DNA of 64,000 bases from the NCBI RefSeq assembly GCF_013177695.1, contig NZ_WOEY01000042.1, positions 43,534-107,533 on the forward strand, written 5' to 3'. The stretch is from Paraburkholderia solitsugae (GTDB lineage: Bacteria; Pseudomonadota; Gammaproteobacteria; Burkholderiales; Burkholderiaceae). Below are positions 56,550-64,000 of this stretch, one piece after another. Under the pieces are notes generated by a model. That model saw only the letters and a program-made list of their open reading frames with translations. It had not been told where the DNA came from and did no database searches. Position 1 is the first letter of the stretch. Each line of letters begins with the position of its first letter. Both the position numbers and the translations under genes were made by a program.

Positions 56550-57311
56550 ATGTCACTTCACTCGAAGAAAGAACAGATTCAAACGTTGCGGGAGCAAGGA
56601 TTTGTCGTTGTGCCTGGTTTGGTGTCGCCCGAGCGTTGCGGCGAACTGAAACAGATTGCGGAGCGCCAGTTGCAGGAAGCGGCGGCGCCGATCGAGTTCG
56701 AGGCGGATTTGCGGTATCCGGGCGCGCCGGAATCCAAACACGCGCCGGGCGGCCATACGGTTCGCCGGTTGCTCGATGCGTACGGGCGCCATCCGCATTT
56801 TGCGCAATGGGCGACCGCGCCGGAAATTCGCGGCTGGATGGAGTTGTACTTCGGTGAGGAGCCGCGCTTATCGCGGGCACATCACAATTGCATGATGACC
56901 AAGCACCCTGCTTATGGCAGCTTGACCGGCTGGCATCGTGACGTGCGGTATTGGTCGTTCGAGCGTGACGACCTGGTGTCGGTGTGGCTCGCGGTCGGGC
57001 AGGAGACGGTCGATAACGGCGCGTTGTGGTTGGTGCCGAAGTCGCACAGTGCCGCCTTCACGTCCGACCGGTTCGACGAGGCCAAGTTTTTCCGTTCCGA
57101 TCTGGAAGAGAATCAGGCCTTGATTCGCACCGCGGTTTCGCCCGAGCTCAACGCCGGGGACGTGGTGTTCTTTCATTGCAACACGCTGCATTCGGCTGGC
57201 AAGAACCTCAGCGATCAGGTGAAATTTTCTTTGGTGTTTACCTATCACGGGGCGAGCAATGTGCCCCTGCCGGGATCCCGCTCGGCGGCCAAGCCTGAAA
57301 TCGCCTTTTAG
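56550..57311 (+). CDS. Phytanoyl-CoA dioxygenase (PhyH) family protein
   Basis: Fe(II)/2-oxoglutarate dioxygenase (253 residues). The facial triad is visible as HxD in GWHRDVRYW and the distal His in NTLHSAGKN; the 2-oxoglutarate Arg is not obvious. EQGFVVVPGLVSPERC is the usual N-terminal strand-helix. The family hydroxylates diverse small molecules (ectoine, mitomycin-type, phytanoyl-CoA); the substrate here is unknown and no pathway genes lie nearby. The ribosome site before the ATG is weak (GTAACGGA). Confidence 0.88.
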   Translation: MSLHSKKEQIQTLREQGFVVVPGLVSPERCGELKQIAERQLQEAAAPIEFEADLRYPGAPESKHAPGGHTVRRLLDAYGRHPHFAQWATAPEIRGWMELYFGEEPRLSRAHHNCMMTKHPAYGSLTGWHRDVRYWSFERDDLVSVWLAVGQETVDNGALWLVPKSHSAAFTSDRFDEAKFFRSDLEENQALIRTAVSPELNAGDVVFFHCNTLHSAGKNLSDQVKFSLVFTYHGASNVPLPGSRSAAKPEIAF

Positions 57312-57316
57312 CTTTG

Positions 57317-57364
57317 TTGCCTCGCGCGGCGCGGATTTCCGTTGGTCTCGCGCCGCGTAGGCAA
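57317..57364. terminator. Bidirectional hairpin between PhyH and DUF3185 genes
   Basis: TTGCCT plus CGCGGCGCG (57325-57333) pairs with CGCGCCGCG (57349-57357) plus AGGCAA, a very stable stem between two convergent genes. T tracts are weak, so its role as terminator is inferred from position. Confidence 0.5.
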
Positions 57365-57372
57365 TCGACGCG

Positions 57373-57579
57373 CTACCGCTTGCGCCCGGAAAGCCCCACC
57401 CCGGTCAGGCCGGCGATGGTGGCGATCGCGCCGGCCACGATCAGCACGATCGCCTTGTTGGTCGGCGATCCGGTAAACACGCGCGATACCTCGCTGCTGA
57501 CCGAGTTGAACGCCTGCCCGCCGAAATACAACAACACGATACCGCCGACAATCAGCGCGATTGAAATCGCCTTCGTCAT
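57373..57579 (-). CDS. DUF3185 small membrane protein
   Basis: 68 residues with two membrane helices (about 5-20 and 42-62): SIALIVGGIVLLYFGGQAFN and KAIVLIVAGAIATIAGLTGV, ending in basic SGRKR. This matches the DUF3185 pattern. GGAGGAG lies about eight bases before the ATG, a strong site. Function unknown. It is monocistronic, convergent with the PhyH gene. Confidence 0.85.
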   Translation of the reverse strand: MTKAISIALIVGGIVLLYFGGQAFNSVSSEVSRVFTGSPTNKAIVLIVAGAIATIAGLTGVGLSGRKR

Positions 57580-57799
57580 GAACCTGCTCCTCCGATAAGC
57601 TTTGATCGGCCAAAGTGTAGGGGAGCCGCAAGCAGTCGTCCATCCCGCATAGTGGGCGTCTGCAGGCAGTACGGCGATTGGCTACCATAGCGGTCTAGCC
57701 TCACCCAACCATAAACATAAAACCTGTACGCCTCCCGCAGCATGTGATTTCCTCACGCCCGTTGATCGCCGGGCGACTTCAACATCAAGGACACTAGCA

Positions 57800-58843
57800 A
57801 TGGCTTACGAAGCAGCTTCAGAACGCTATTCGGACATGCAATACCGCGTCTGCGGCAAGTCGGGTCTCAAACTGCCGGCGCTGTCGCTGGGCCTGTGGCA
57901 CAACTTCGGCGATACCACGCCGATCTCCACGCAGCGCGATATCCTGCGCACGGCCTTCGATCTGGGCATCACGCATTTCGACCTCGCCAACAACTACGGC
58001 CCCCCGTACGGCAGCGCCGAAACCAATTTCGGCCGGCTCTTCAAAGACGACTTCAAGCCGTATCGCGACGAACTCCTGATCTCGTCGAAAGCGGGTTGGG
58101 ACATGTGGCCGGGTCCGTACGGGCAGGGTGGCGGCTCGCGTAAGTACGTCCTCGCGAGTCTTGATCAGAGCCTGCAGCGCATGGGCCTCGACTACGTCGA
58201 TATCTTCTATTCGCATCGTTTCGATGCCGATACGCCGCTCGAAGAAACCGCCGGTGCATTGGCGAGCGCCGTGCAGCAGGGCAAGGCGCTGTACATCGGT
58301 ATTTCGTCATACTCGGCAACCAAGACGCTCGAAATGGCGAAGCTGCTCGCCGAGTACAAGGTGCCGCTGCTGATCCATCAGCCGGCGTACAACATGCTCA
58401 ACCGCTGGATCGAACAGGAATTGCTGGACACGCTCGAGAAGGTCGGTGCGGGCGCTATCGCGTTCACGCCGCTTGCGCAGGGCTTGCTCACCGGCAAGTA
58501 TCTGAACGGCGTGCCGGAAGACGCGCGCGTCAACAAGCCGGGCGGCGGTTCGCTGAAGCAGGAGCATCTGAGCCCGCAAAACATCGAACACGTGCGCAAG
58601 CTCAACGACATCGCGCAGCGTCGCGGACAAAGCCTCGCGCAGATGGCGCTCGCCTGGGCGCTGCGCGATCCGCGCGTCACGTCCGTGCTGATCGGCGCTA
58701 GCCGCGCGGAACAGGTGCGCGAGAACGTCGGTGCGCTGAAGAACCTCGCGTTCTCGAAGGAAGATCTGGCGGAGATCGACCGCTACGCGACTGAAGGCGG
58801 CATCAATCTTTGGGAAAAGCCGTCGACGGATCAGGCGATCTGA
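57800..58843 (+). CDS. Aldo/keto reductase, YghZ-like
   Basis: NADPH-dependent TIM-barrel oxidoreductase (347 residues). The catalytic tetrad is visible: Asp and Tyr in FDLANNYGPPYGSAE, Lys in LISSKAG, His in DIFYSHRFD. The long loop WDMWPGPYGQGGGSRKY is typical of the L-glyceraldehyde-3-phosphate reductase (YghZ/GprA) group, which detoxifies aldehydes such as methylglyoxal. Its own substrate is unproven. AAGGACAC precedes the ATG. Confidence 0.92.
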   Translation: MAYEAASERYSDMQYRVCGKSGLKLPALSLGLWHNFGDTTPISTQRDILRTAFDLGITHFDLANNYGPPYGSAETNFGRLFKDDFKPYRDELLISSKAGWDMWPGPYGQGGGSRKYVLASLDQSLQRMGLDYVDIFYSHRFDADTPLEETAGALASAVQQGKALYIGISSYSATKTLEMAKLLAEYKVPLLIHQPAYNMLNRWIEQELLDTLEKVGAGAIAFTPLAQGLLTGKYLNGVPEDARVNKPGGGSLKQEHLSPQNIEHVRKLNDIAQRRGQSLAQMALAWALRDPRVTSVLIGASRAEQVRENVGALKNLAFSKEDLAEIDRYATEGGINLWEKPSTDQAI

Positions 58844-58870
58844 TCGCACGGTATTTCATGTCGTAGAAAC

Positions 58871-58901
58871 AAAGAAAGCCGCCCATGAGGCGGCTTTCTT
58901 T
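58871..58901 (+). terminator. Terminator after the aldo/keto reductase, probably bidirectional
   Basis: AAAGAAAGCCGCC-catga-GGCGGCTTTCTTT, a 13-base perfect stem, lies 28 bases after the reductase stop and downstream of the convergent small membrane protein gene. Confidence 0.9.
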
Positions 58902-59007
58902 ATCGATGCAATTCAGGCGTACACGCTTCCGGCGCAGTCGACGAATCGACTGCGTTCAGTCGACCGAACCCTCGGCGAAGCGTAGAGGCCGTCTTCGCCA
59001 GCCCCCG

Positions 59008-59193
59008 CTACACCAGCGCAGGCAAGCCTTCGACCAGCACGACCGCGAACACTACGCCGATCAGCGCGCCCAGCACGCGTAGCGCGTTGTGCCGAAATTC
59101 CGTCTTACAGGGAAGCGCACCGACAAACAGAGCGCCGGCCAGCGCCATCGGAATTACCAGGATGAAATCGCCGATCGTGAAGTAGGTCGTCAT
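59008..59193 (-). CDS. Hypothetical small membrane protein
   Basis: 61 residues with two hydrophobic helices (IGDFILVIPMALAGALFVG and VLGALIGVVFAVVLVEGL), separated by a basic loop containing the only Cys. AAGGAG nine bases before the ATG is a strong ribosome site, and TATACT (59275-59270, minus strand) could be its -10 box. No known family is recognised. Convergent with the aldo/keto reductase gene. Confidence 0.65.
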   Translation of the reverse strand: MTTYFTIGDFILVIPMALAGALFVGALPCKTEFRHNALRVLGALIGVVFAVVLVEGLPALV

Positions 59194-59833
59194 ACCCGTC
59201 TCCTTTTTTTAGTACCGGCGCGGGCAGTGGCTCTATTTCTGGAGTCATGCACTGCCAACGCTGGATTCGAGTATAGGCGACGGTTAGATCAACATAACAA
59301 CGCTTTGCGGCGCTGCAGCGTGTCTTCGCAGGCCGCTGAACCCGGTGCTGCAAGGGCGGCCGCGATTGTCGCGTCGCAGCAAAAACGCCGTAAAGAATGA
59401 AGTGTTTGCTTACGCGGCCCTTACTTTTCAGGCTGGTTCGATGCATGGCGGATCGTTCTCGCCTAATTGAATAGACTGGGCGGGTGCGTGCGATGCGAGG
59501 TTCGCGGACGTGAATAGTTGCCTTTCGCGCTGAGGACAGGATTTTGATATATCAGCCCGGCTGGGTTTATGATGGTCTCGTTACGACGCTTTACGCCCAG
59601 ATCATCGGCGTGGCGCGCTGTAATCGGAATTGGGGCGAAACGACGGGTGAACAGCCCTGAGTTCGCGCTTTCCATGGCCCCGCAAAACGGGAACAATGAC
59701 TCGAACCTCTCACGAGTGTTACGCGCAGCAGATTGGGTGCGTACGCAACGTTATTGGCGAAGCGGCGCTTTTATCATCACCTTGACCGGCGCGGAAACCA
59801 TAAAGCCGGCTATGGGAGAAACGGGGAAACATC
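59194..59833. other. Gene-poor region between two small genes
   Basis: 640 bases without a convincing gene. The open frames (for example 59569-59976) lack ribosome sites and differ from local codon use. It holds a likely promoter of the 59008 gene and an AT-rich spot with GATATATC near 59550. The downstream small gene may be served by TATCAT near 59772-59777, without a good -35. Confidence 0.35.
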
Positions 59834-60046
59834 ATGCAAATCGGTTCCATTGTCCGATCGGTGCATATCGCCGTGCCGCAAGGCGCACGCGGGATCGTCA
59901 TGCGCATTCTCGGCGACATGGCGATGGTGGCCTGGTATGCCGGCGAGCCCGGCACGTCAGAGCATCTGAACACTGAACCCTTTTTCCTTGAAGACTTGAT
60001 CGATACGGGTGAGCAGGTCCGCCCGTCGAGCGCGCAGGTGCATTGA
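59834..60046 (+). CDS. Hypothetical small conserved-type protein
   Basis: 70 residues, no signal peptide: MQIGSIVRSVHIAVPQGARG, then VMRILGDMAMVAWYAGEPGT and an acidic stretch FFLEDLIDTGEQV. The hydrophobic-plus-acidic pattern looks like a small beta-rich cytosolic protein. GGGGAAA about six bases before the ATG is an adequate ribosome site. No function can be assigned. It lies 100 bases before the srkA-like gene on the same strand. Confidence 0.6.
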   Translation: MQIGSIVRSVHIAVPQGARGIVMRILGDMAMVAWYAGEPGTSEHLNTEPFFLEDLIDTGEQVRPSSAQVH

Positions 60047-60146
60047 AGCTGGTTTGAGTCCGATTCATGGTGGTTGCAGGTGGCTGTAAGCCGCAAGGTG
60101 AGCCGACGCCCTCGTCTTTGACGGCGGCGCGGCGCACAATGCGGGC

Positions 60147-61175
60147 ATGAACGACGACATTTTCGACCTACCGGACGGCGCCGATAGCGCCGTGCCTTTC
60201 GCCCGGCTCAAGCCGGAAATCGTGCTCGACGCGCTCGACAGCGTGCTCAGCAGCGTCGGTGTGTACACCGACGGCCGCATGCTGCCGCTCAACAGCTACG
60301 AGAACCGCGTGTACCAGGTGGGCGTGGAAGACGGGCCGCCGGTGGTCGCCAAGTTCTACCGTCCTGAGCGTTGGACCGACGCCGCCATTCTCGAAGAACA
60401 CGCCTTTGTCGCCGATCTCGCCGCGCGCGAAATTCCGGCGGTGCCCGCGCGTGTTTTTGAAGGCCGCACGCTGCATACCTTCGACGGTTTCCGTTTCTCG
60501 ATCTTCGAACGCCGCGGCGGCCGCGCGCCCGATCTGGACCGGCGCGATACGCTCGAATGGTTGGGGCGTTTTATCGGCCGCATCCATGCGGTTGGGCAGA
60601 CCCAGAACTACACCGAGCGTCCCACGCTCGACATCAACACGTTCGGCTACGAGCCGCGCGACTTCCTGCTGTCGCACGACTTTGTGCCTGACGATGTGCG
60701 CACCGCCTGGCTGACCGTGGTGAATCTCGCGCTCGAAGGCGTCGAGCGCGCCTTCGAGCGCGCCGGCGATATTCGCATGCTGCGAATGCACGGCGATTGT
60801 CATCCGAGCAATGTGTTGTGGACCGACGCGGGTCCGCATTTTGTCGACTTCGACGATAGCCGCATGGGTCCTGCGGTGCAGGATTTATGGCTGCTGCTGC
60901 CGGGCGATCGCGTCGAGGCTTCGCGTGCGCTCGCCGACCTGCTTGCCGGTTACGAAGACTTCTGCGACTTCGAGCCGCGCGAACTGTATCTCGTCGAAGC
61001 GTTGCGCACGCTGCGGCTGATTCACTATCAGGCGTGGCTCGCGCGCCGCTGGGACGACCCGGCGTTTCCGGCGGCGTTTCCGTGGTTCAACACGCAGCGC
61101 TATTGGGAAGACCGCGTCCTCGAACTGCGCGAGCAGCTCGGCGCGATGCAGGAAGGGCCGCTCTGGCCGGTTTGA
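60147..61175 (+). CDS. srkA: Stress-response serine/threonine kinase SrkA (YihE) family
   Basis: 342-residue cytoplasmic kinase-fold protein. N-terminal lobe has LNSYENRVYQVG and VVAKFYRPERW with the ATP Lys; catalytic loop is MHGDCHPSNVLW and the metal DFG-equivalent is HFVDFDDSRMGP. C-terminal LVEALRTLRLIHYQAWLARRW is typical of YihE. In E. coli SrkA protects against oxidative and envelope stress death; the role here is inferred by family. Convergent with the DUF3857 gene, 12 bases apart. Confidence 0.92.
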   Translation: MNDDIFDLPDGADSAVPFARLKPEIVLDALDSVLSSVGVYTDGRMLPLNSYENRVYQVGVEDGPPVVAKFYRPERWTDAAILEEHAFVADLAAREIPAVPARVFEGRTLHTFDGFRFSIFERRGGRAPDLDRRDTLEWLGRFIGRIHAVGQTQNYTERPTLDINTFGYEPRDFLLSHDFVPDDVRTAWLTVVNLALEGVERAFERAGDIRMLRMHGDCHPSNVLWTDAGPHFVDFDDSRMGPAVQDLWLLLPGDRVEASRALADLLAGYEDFCDFEPRELYLVEALRTLRLIHYQAWLARRWDDPAFPAAFPWFNTQRYWEDRVLELREQLGAMQEGPLWPV

Positions 61176-61187
61176 GCGTTTGCGCTT

Positions 61188-63089
61188 CTACGGCGCCTGC
61201 GACACCACGCTCGACGATTGCACCAGCGTCGATTTGACAATCACTTCGGCGCGCACGTCGCGCCCGATTGCTTCGATCGCGGGACGCATCTGCGCGAAGT
61301 CGTCGGGCGTGCAGACATCGCTATCGAAATGGGTGGTGCCGTCGCGCGTCATCGCCACGACGTTGCTGAGCGGATCGAACGTGTACTGCGACTGAAAATC
61401 GACGAAGCGGTCCTGGGTTCGTTTCGCTTCCGGCATCTCGAGCACGTGGAAGTTCGCCGGCAATTCAACGCGCGCGCGTTCATGCAACGTCAGGTTGTGG
61501 CAGACGAAGGGCTGCGTTCGTTGCCGTTCGCCGAGCCAGTAGCGGGTGTCCGCCGCGAAGCCGCCGGCCAGACTCGTCAGCGCCGGAATCGATGCCGCTG
61601 CGCCCGGCACCACGAGATTTTCGAGCGTACCTTTCATGGTGATCGTCAGCGGGCCGTCGGCCACGGCGAGGTCGCTGGTCGTCAGCGTGGCCGTGCCGCG
61701 CAGGTTGACGCTGCGCAATTCCGCCTGGATCGAGTCATCACGTTGCGCGGGCGACTGCGTACGCAACATGGCGCGCCCCTGTTCGGCCGAAGCCCCCGAT
61801 ACTTCCAGCCGATAGGTGAAGCTTGCCGAACCATCCGGCTCGACCTTGATCGACAGGTCGGTGCTGCGCGTCATCGGCTCAGTGGCCGGTGTTTGCGCGA
61901 TCACCCCCTGATTCACGAGCACGGTGGGCCGGTTCATATCGGACGACGGCAGAAAACCGAATTCGACATTCGATGCCGTCGAGTCGGCGTATTGCTGCAA
62001 ATCCGGCAGCCACGTGATGGCGTGATTGATGACGCCGTAGCCCGGCACGCTGGGCAGCGTATAGATCGAGCCGCTGCTGATCAAGACCGGCTCGTTGCGG
62101 ATGCCGACCGCGTCGAGCAGCGCGCCATACAACGCCACGTGATCCTTGCAGTCGCCGTAACGGTTCGCGAGGATCGCGCTTGCACTGTGCGGCACCACTG
62201 AGCCACGCCCGACATAGATCGCGACATAACGGACGTTGCGGCGCACCCAGTCGTACAGCGTCTTGGCTTTGTCGCGCGGGGTGTGGTCACGTGCGGTGAG
62301 GTTTTGCGCGAGATGCGTGACGGCGGCATCGCGCGCGTTCGGGTCGGCGGCGGAGGCCCTGTAGCTGGCGGCGAAAGCGGCGTAGTCGGGAAAGGTCGAG
62401 ACCATCAGCCGGTCGCCGTACGATACGTAGGCGATCGAGCCGCGCTCCAGCCGGCTGAAATGCGCCTTGTCGTAACGAAATTCGTAGCGTGTGCGGCCGT
62501 CGTGCGTGACCGGTTGCAACGCGGTGAAGCCGCGTGCATCGGCATAGAGCGGCTTGTCGGCGGGCAGATCGTAGATCAGGCGGAAGTTGTGGGTCGGCGC
62601 GAGATCGGGCGGCGTGAAGTCGCTGAACTCGCCTGGCACGATCGGTTCCTTTTGCGTCTTGCGATAGGTGAGGTGCACGCGCGCGCCGGGCTCGACGGCG
62701 GGGAACACGATCACCTTTTCCTGAATGTCCTGAAACATCGGCGCGTCGAACGAGCGGACTTCCTGCACGTCGCGGATCTGGTCGGGCTGCACGTCGTGAC
62801 GCACGCCATCGGCGGTGGTCGTGTAAGCCTCCAGGATCTGCACGTCCGCCATATTGCGATTGAACCAGACGTATTGCTGCGCGACCCGCGCGACGCCTGC
62901 TTCGTTATTCACGCGCAGCGTCATCGAATCGAGCTTCGAGAAGGAGCCGTCGGCGTTGACCGTGAAGGTCTGCGTTTCGCCTTCGTTGGTATAGGGATCG
63001 TCCAGTTTGGCCGCAATGCTCGCGCTCGCGGCGTGGATGCCGGCAAGCCAGCCGAGAGATGCAAGACAGACCAAAGAGGCGAGGCGCAT
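61188..63089 (-). CDS. DUF3857/transglutaminase-like secreted protein
   Basis: 633 residues. Signal peptide (MRLASLVCLASLGWLAGIHAASA), DUF3857 domain (about residues 60-210), then a transglutaminase-like core (about 260-370) with the catalytic Cys in ANRYGDCKDHVAL, His in VINHAITWLPD and the nearby Asp. A C-terminal DUF2569/beta-rich region follows. Its enzymatic activity (peptidase, transamidase) is unproven for the family. The start at 63089 is selected by the signal peptide; the frame reaching 63191 lacks one. Confidence 0.87.
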   Translation of the reverse strand: MRLASLVCLASLGWLAGIHAASASIAAKLDDPYTNEGETQTFTVNADGSFSKLDSMTLRVNNEAGVARVAQQYVWFNRNMADVQILEAYTTTADGVRHDVQPDQIRDVQEVRSFDAPMFQDIQEKVIVFPAVEPGARVHLTYRKTQKEPIVPGEFSDFTPPDLAPTHNFRLIYDLPADKPLYADARGFTALQPVTHDGRTRYEFRYDKAHFSRLERGSIAYVSYGDRLMVSTFPDYAAFAASYRASAADPNARDAAVTHLAQNLTARDHTPRDKAKTLYDWVRRNVRYVAIYVGRGSVVPHSASAILANRYGDCKDHVALYGALLDAVGIRNEPVLISSGSIYTLPSVPGYGVINHAITWLPDLQQYADSTASNVEFGFLPSSDMNRPTVLVNQGVIAQTPATEPMTRSTDLSIKVEPDGSASFTYRLEVSGASAEQGRAMLRTQSPAQRDDSIQAELRSVNLRGTATLTTSDLAVADGPLTITMKGTLENLVVPGAAASIPALTSLAGGFAADTRYWLGERQRTQPFVCHNLTLHERARVELPANFHVLEMPEAKRTQDRFVDFQSQYTFDPLSNVVAMTRDGTTHFDSDVCTPDDFAQMRPAIEAIGRDVRAEVIVKSTLVQSSSVVSQAP

Positions 63090-63203
63090 GGCAGGCAGGT
63101 ATCCGGAACGGCAACGTTGACGGGATCGCCAGCTAGAGTCCCTTTGCGCCGCCTGGATGTCAAGCCGGTGCCGCGCATTGCGATTGAGCAAATGCCCTAA
63201 TTA

Positions 63204-63222
63204 TGTAATGATATCCATTATC
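63204..63222 (+). promoter_or_regulatory. Fur box upstream of the PepSY gene
   Basis: The 19 bases TGTAATGATATCCATTATC match the Fur consensus GATAATGATAATCATTATC at 15 positions, with both half-site cores (TAATGATA and CATTATC) intact. It lies in the divergent region between the DUF3857 and PepSY genes, about 200 bases before the latter. TTGAGC (63184-63189) could be a -35 whose -10 would lie inside the box. The remaining bases 63090-63419 show no gene. Confidence 0.7.
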
Positions 63223-63419
63223 AATTGAAAGGCATTGCCAGCTTTCTGTCACATTTCTCCTCCTCTGTGACTGCCAGCCAGCTTTTCAGCCGGACGACCT
63301 GGACCGCAAGCCGGGTTGTCCGGCCCTTCCTTTAGCTACCTCTTTTATTGCTGGTGTGAGCGTGCGCCTCGTCGCTGCACGCCGGCGATGGCTTAACTTG
63401 CTGCGCCTGGAGCTTTGAA

Positions 63420-64000
63420 GTGAACGCGCCTGACTCGATCGACATGAAGCCTGCTGCTGGTGGCGGCACGCAGTACACCGCACATACGCCGGAGCGTGGT
63501 CATCATTTGATGGACGACGCCGAGCAGGCTGCGCGGCGCCGGCGTTCGCGGCGGGCGAATTTCATCAAGTGGTTGCGCAAGGTGCACGGCTGGGTTGGCC
63601 TGTGGGGCGCGGTGCTTGGGCTGTTGTTCGGCGCGACGGGGTTTTTGCTGAACCATCGGGGTGGTCCGTTGAATGTGTCGTCTGGCGAGCCGCAGGTCGA
63701 GGAGATGCAGATTTCCGTGCCGCAGGGGAAGCTGAAGTCGCCGATGGATATGGCGAAATGGCTCAAGGGTGAGTTGAAGATCGACGGCAAGCCGGGGCGG
63801 GTGAAGCGCGAGCCGGCGCATCCGGTGGCTTGGGGGGATCGCAGCGCGATGCAGCCGGAATTCTGGCAGGTCGGGATTTTTGGGCCTACTCAGAATGTGC
63901 AGGCGGAGTACTGGGTGGGGAATGGGTTTGTTGCGGTGAAACGCACGCAGAACTCGTTTCTTACGACGATGAATAACCTGCACCGCGGGGTGGGGTTGAG
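63420..64000 (+). CDS. PepSY-associated transmembrane protein, 3' end cut off by the window
   Basis: The first 193 codons of an inner-membrane protein. A basic N-terminus (AARRRRSRRANFIKWLRKVH) leads into the membrane helix WVGLWGAVLGLLFGATGFLLNHRGG and then a PepSY-like periplasmic region. HGWVGLW-x-N-H is typical of PepSY-TM proteins that accompany TonB-dependent siderophore receptors and ferric-iron reduction. The GTG at 63420 has TGGAG five to six bases upstream; an in-frame ATG at 63444 is an alternative. A Fur box upstream supports iron control. Confidence 0.8.
   Translation, partial: MNAPDSIDMKPAAGGGTQYTAHTPERGHHLMDDAEQAARRRRSRRANFIKWLRKVHGWVGLWGAVLGLLFGATGFLLNHRGGPLNVSSGEPQVEEMQISVPQGKLKSPMDMAKWLKGELKIDGKPGRVKREPAHPVAWGDRSAMQPEFWQVGIFGPTQNVQAEYWVGNGFVAVKRTQNSFLTTMNNLHRGVGL

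Overview
This looks like a chromosomal core region of a betaproteobacterium of the Burkholderia sensu lato group, most likely Paraburkholderia. The reasons are high GC with strong GC3 bias, GTP-type PEP carboxykinase, RegB/RegA, MetX-MetW, SlmA beside argB, a QueE with the C-x14-C-x2-C cluster motif, and the order hslU-hslV-dksA-COG0523-rlmI-xerC-DUF484-dapF-lpxL-metK. I see no phage, plasmid, insertion sequence, CRISPR array or biosynthetic island. Long antisense ORFs are common here and are by-products of the high GC content.

Layout. 1-3.1 kb: 5'-truncated pckG and a LysR regulator. 3.2-7.8 kb (minus): dprA, a thioredoxin and topB. 8-11.3 kb (plus): def-fmt, a LysE/RhtB exporter, htpX. 11.5-16.6 kb: overlapping rsmB, DUF4390, ntrY-like kinase and a short ntrX-like regulator. 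16.7 kb: tRNA-Phe. 17.2-19.1 kb: queC-queE-queD. 19.3-20.8 kb: HpcH/HpaI aldolase coupled to a Sel1-repeat protein. 21-27.4 kb (minus): cell-shape operon mreB-mreC-mreD-mrdA-rodA. 27.8-31.1 kb: gatCAB. 31.2-32.9 kb: PPK2 and exonuclease III. 33-37.4 kb (minus): metX-metW, AmpG, M48 protease. 37.7-40.3 kb (minus): argB, HAD 5'-nucleotidase, slmA. 40.6-44.4 kb: a cysteine-rich mini-protein, a TPR/glycosyltransferase-like gene with a frameshifted end, and regB-regA. 44.6-54.2 kb (minus): hslVU, dksA, COG0523 GTPase, rlmI, xerC, DUF484, dapF, lpxL. 54.2-55.6 kb: metK behind a structured leader. 55.7-64 kb: small hypothetical genes, a PhyH dioxygenase, an aldo/keto reductase, SrkA-type kinase, a DUF3857 transglutaminase-like protein and the start of a PepSY membrane protein behind a Fur box.

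How the genes fit together. Most are housekeeping modules: translation start and fidelity (def, fmt, gatCAB, rsmB, rlmI, que genes), envelope growth (mre/mrd/rodA, ampG, lpxL, dapF), protein quality control (htpX, hslVU) and methionine/SAM metabolism (metX, metW, metK). The signals most worth a second look are regulatory: likely sigma-32 promoters before htpX and hslVU, a folded metK 5' leader, a dyad in the metX promoter region, a Fur box before the PepSY gene, an NtrX-like regulator with no AAA+ domain, and a DksA without zinc ligands next to a histidine-rich COG0523 GTPase. No clearly new biological system is visible. The metK leader is the best candidate for an under-described element. Where the most upstream start lacked support, I chose a downstream start from ribosome binding sites and family N-termini.
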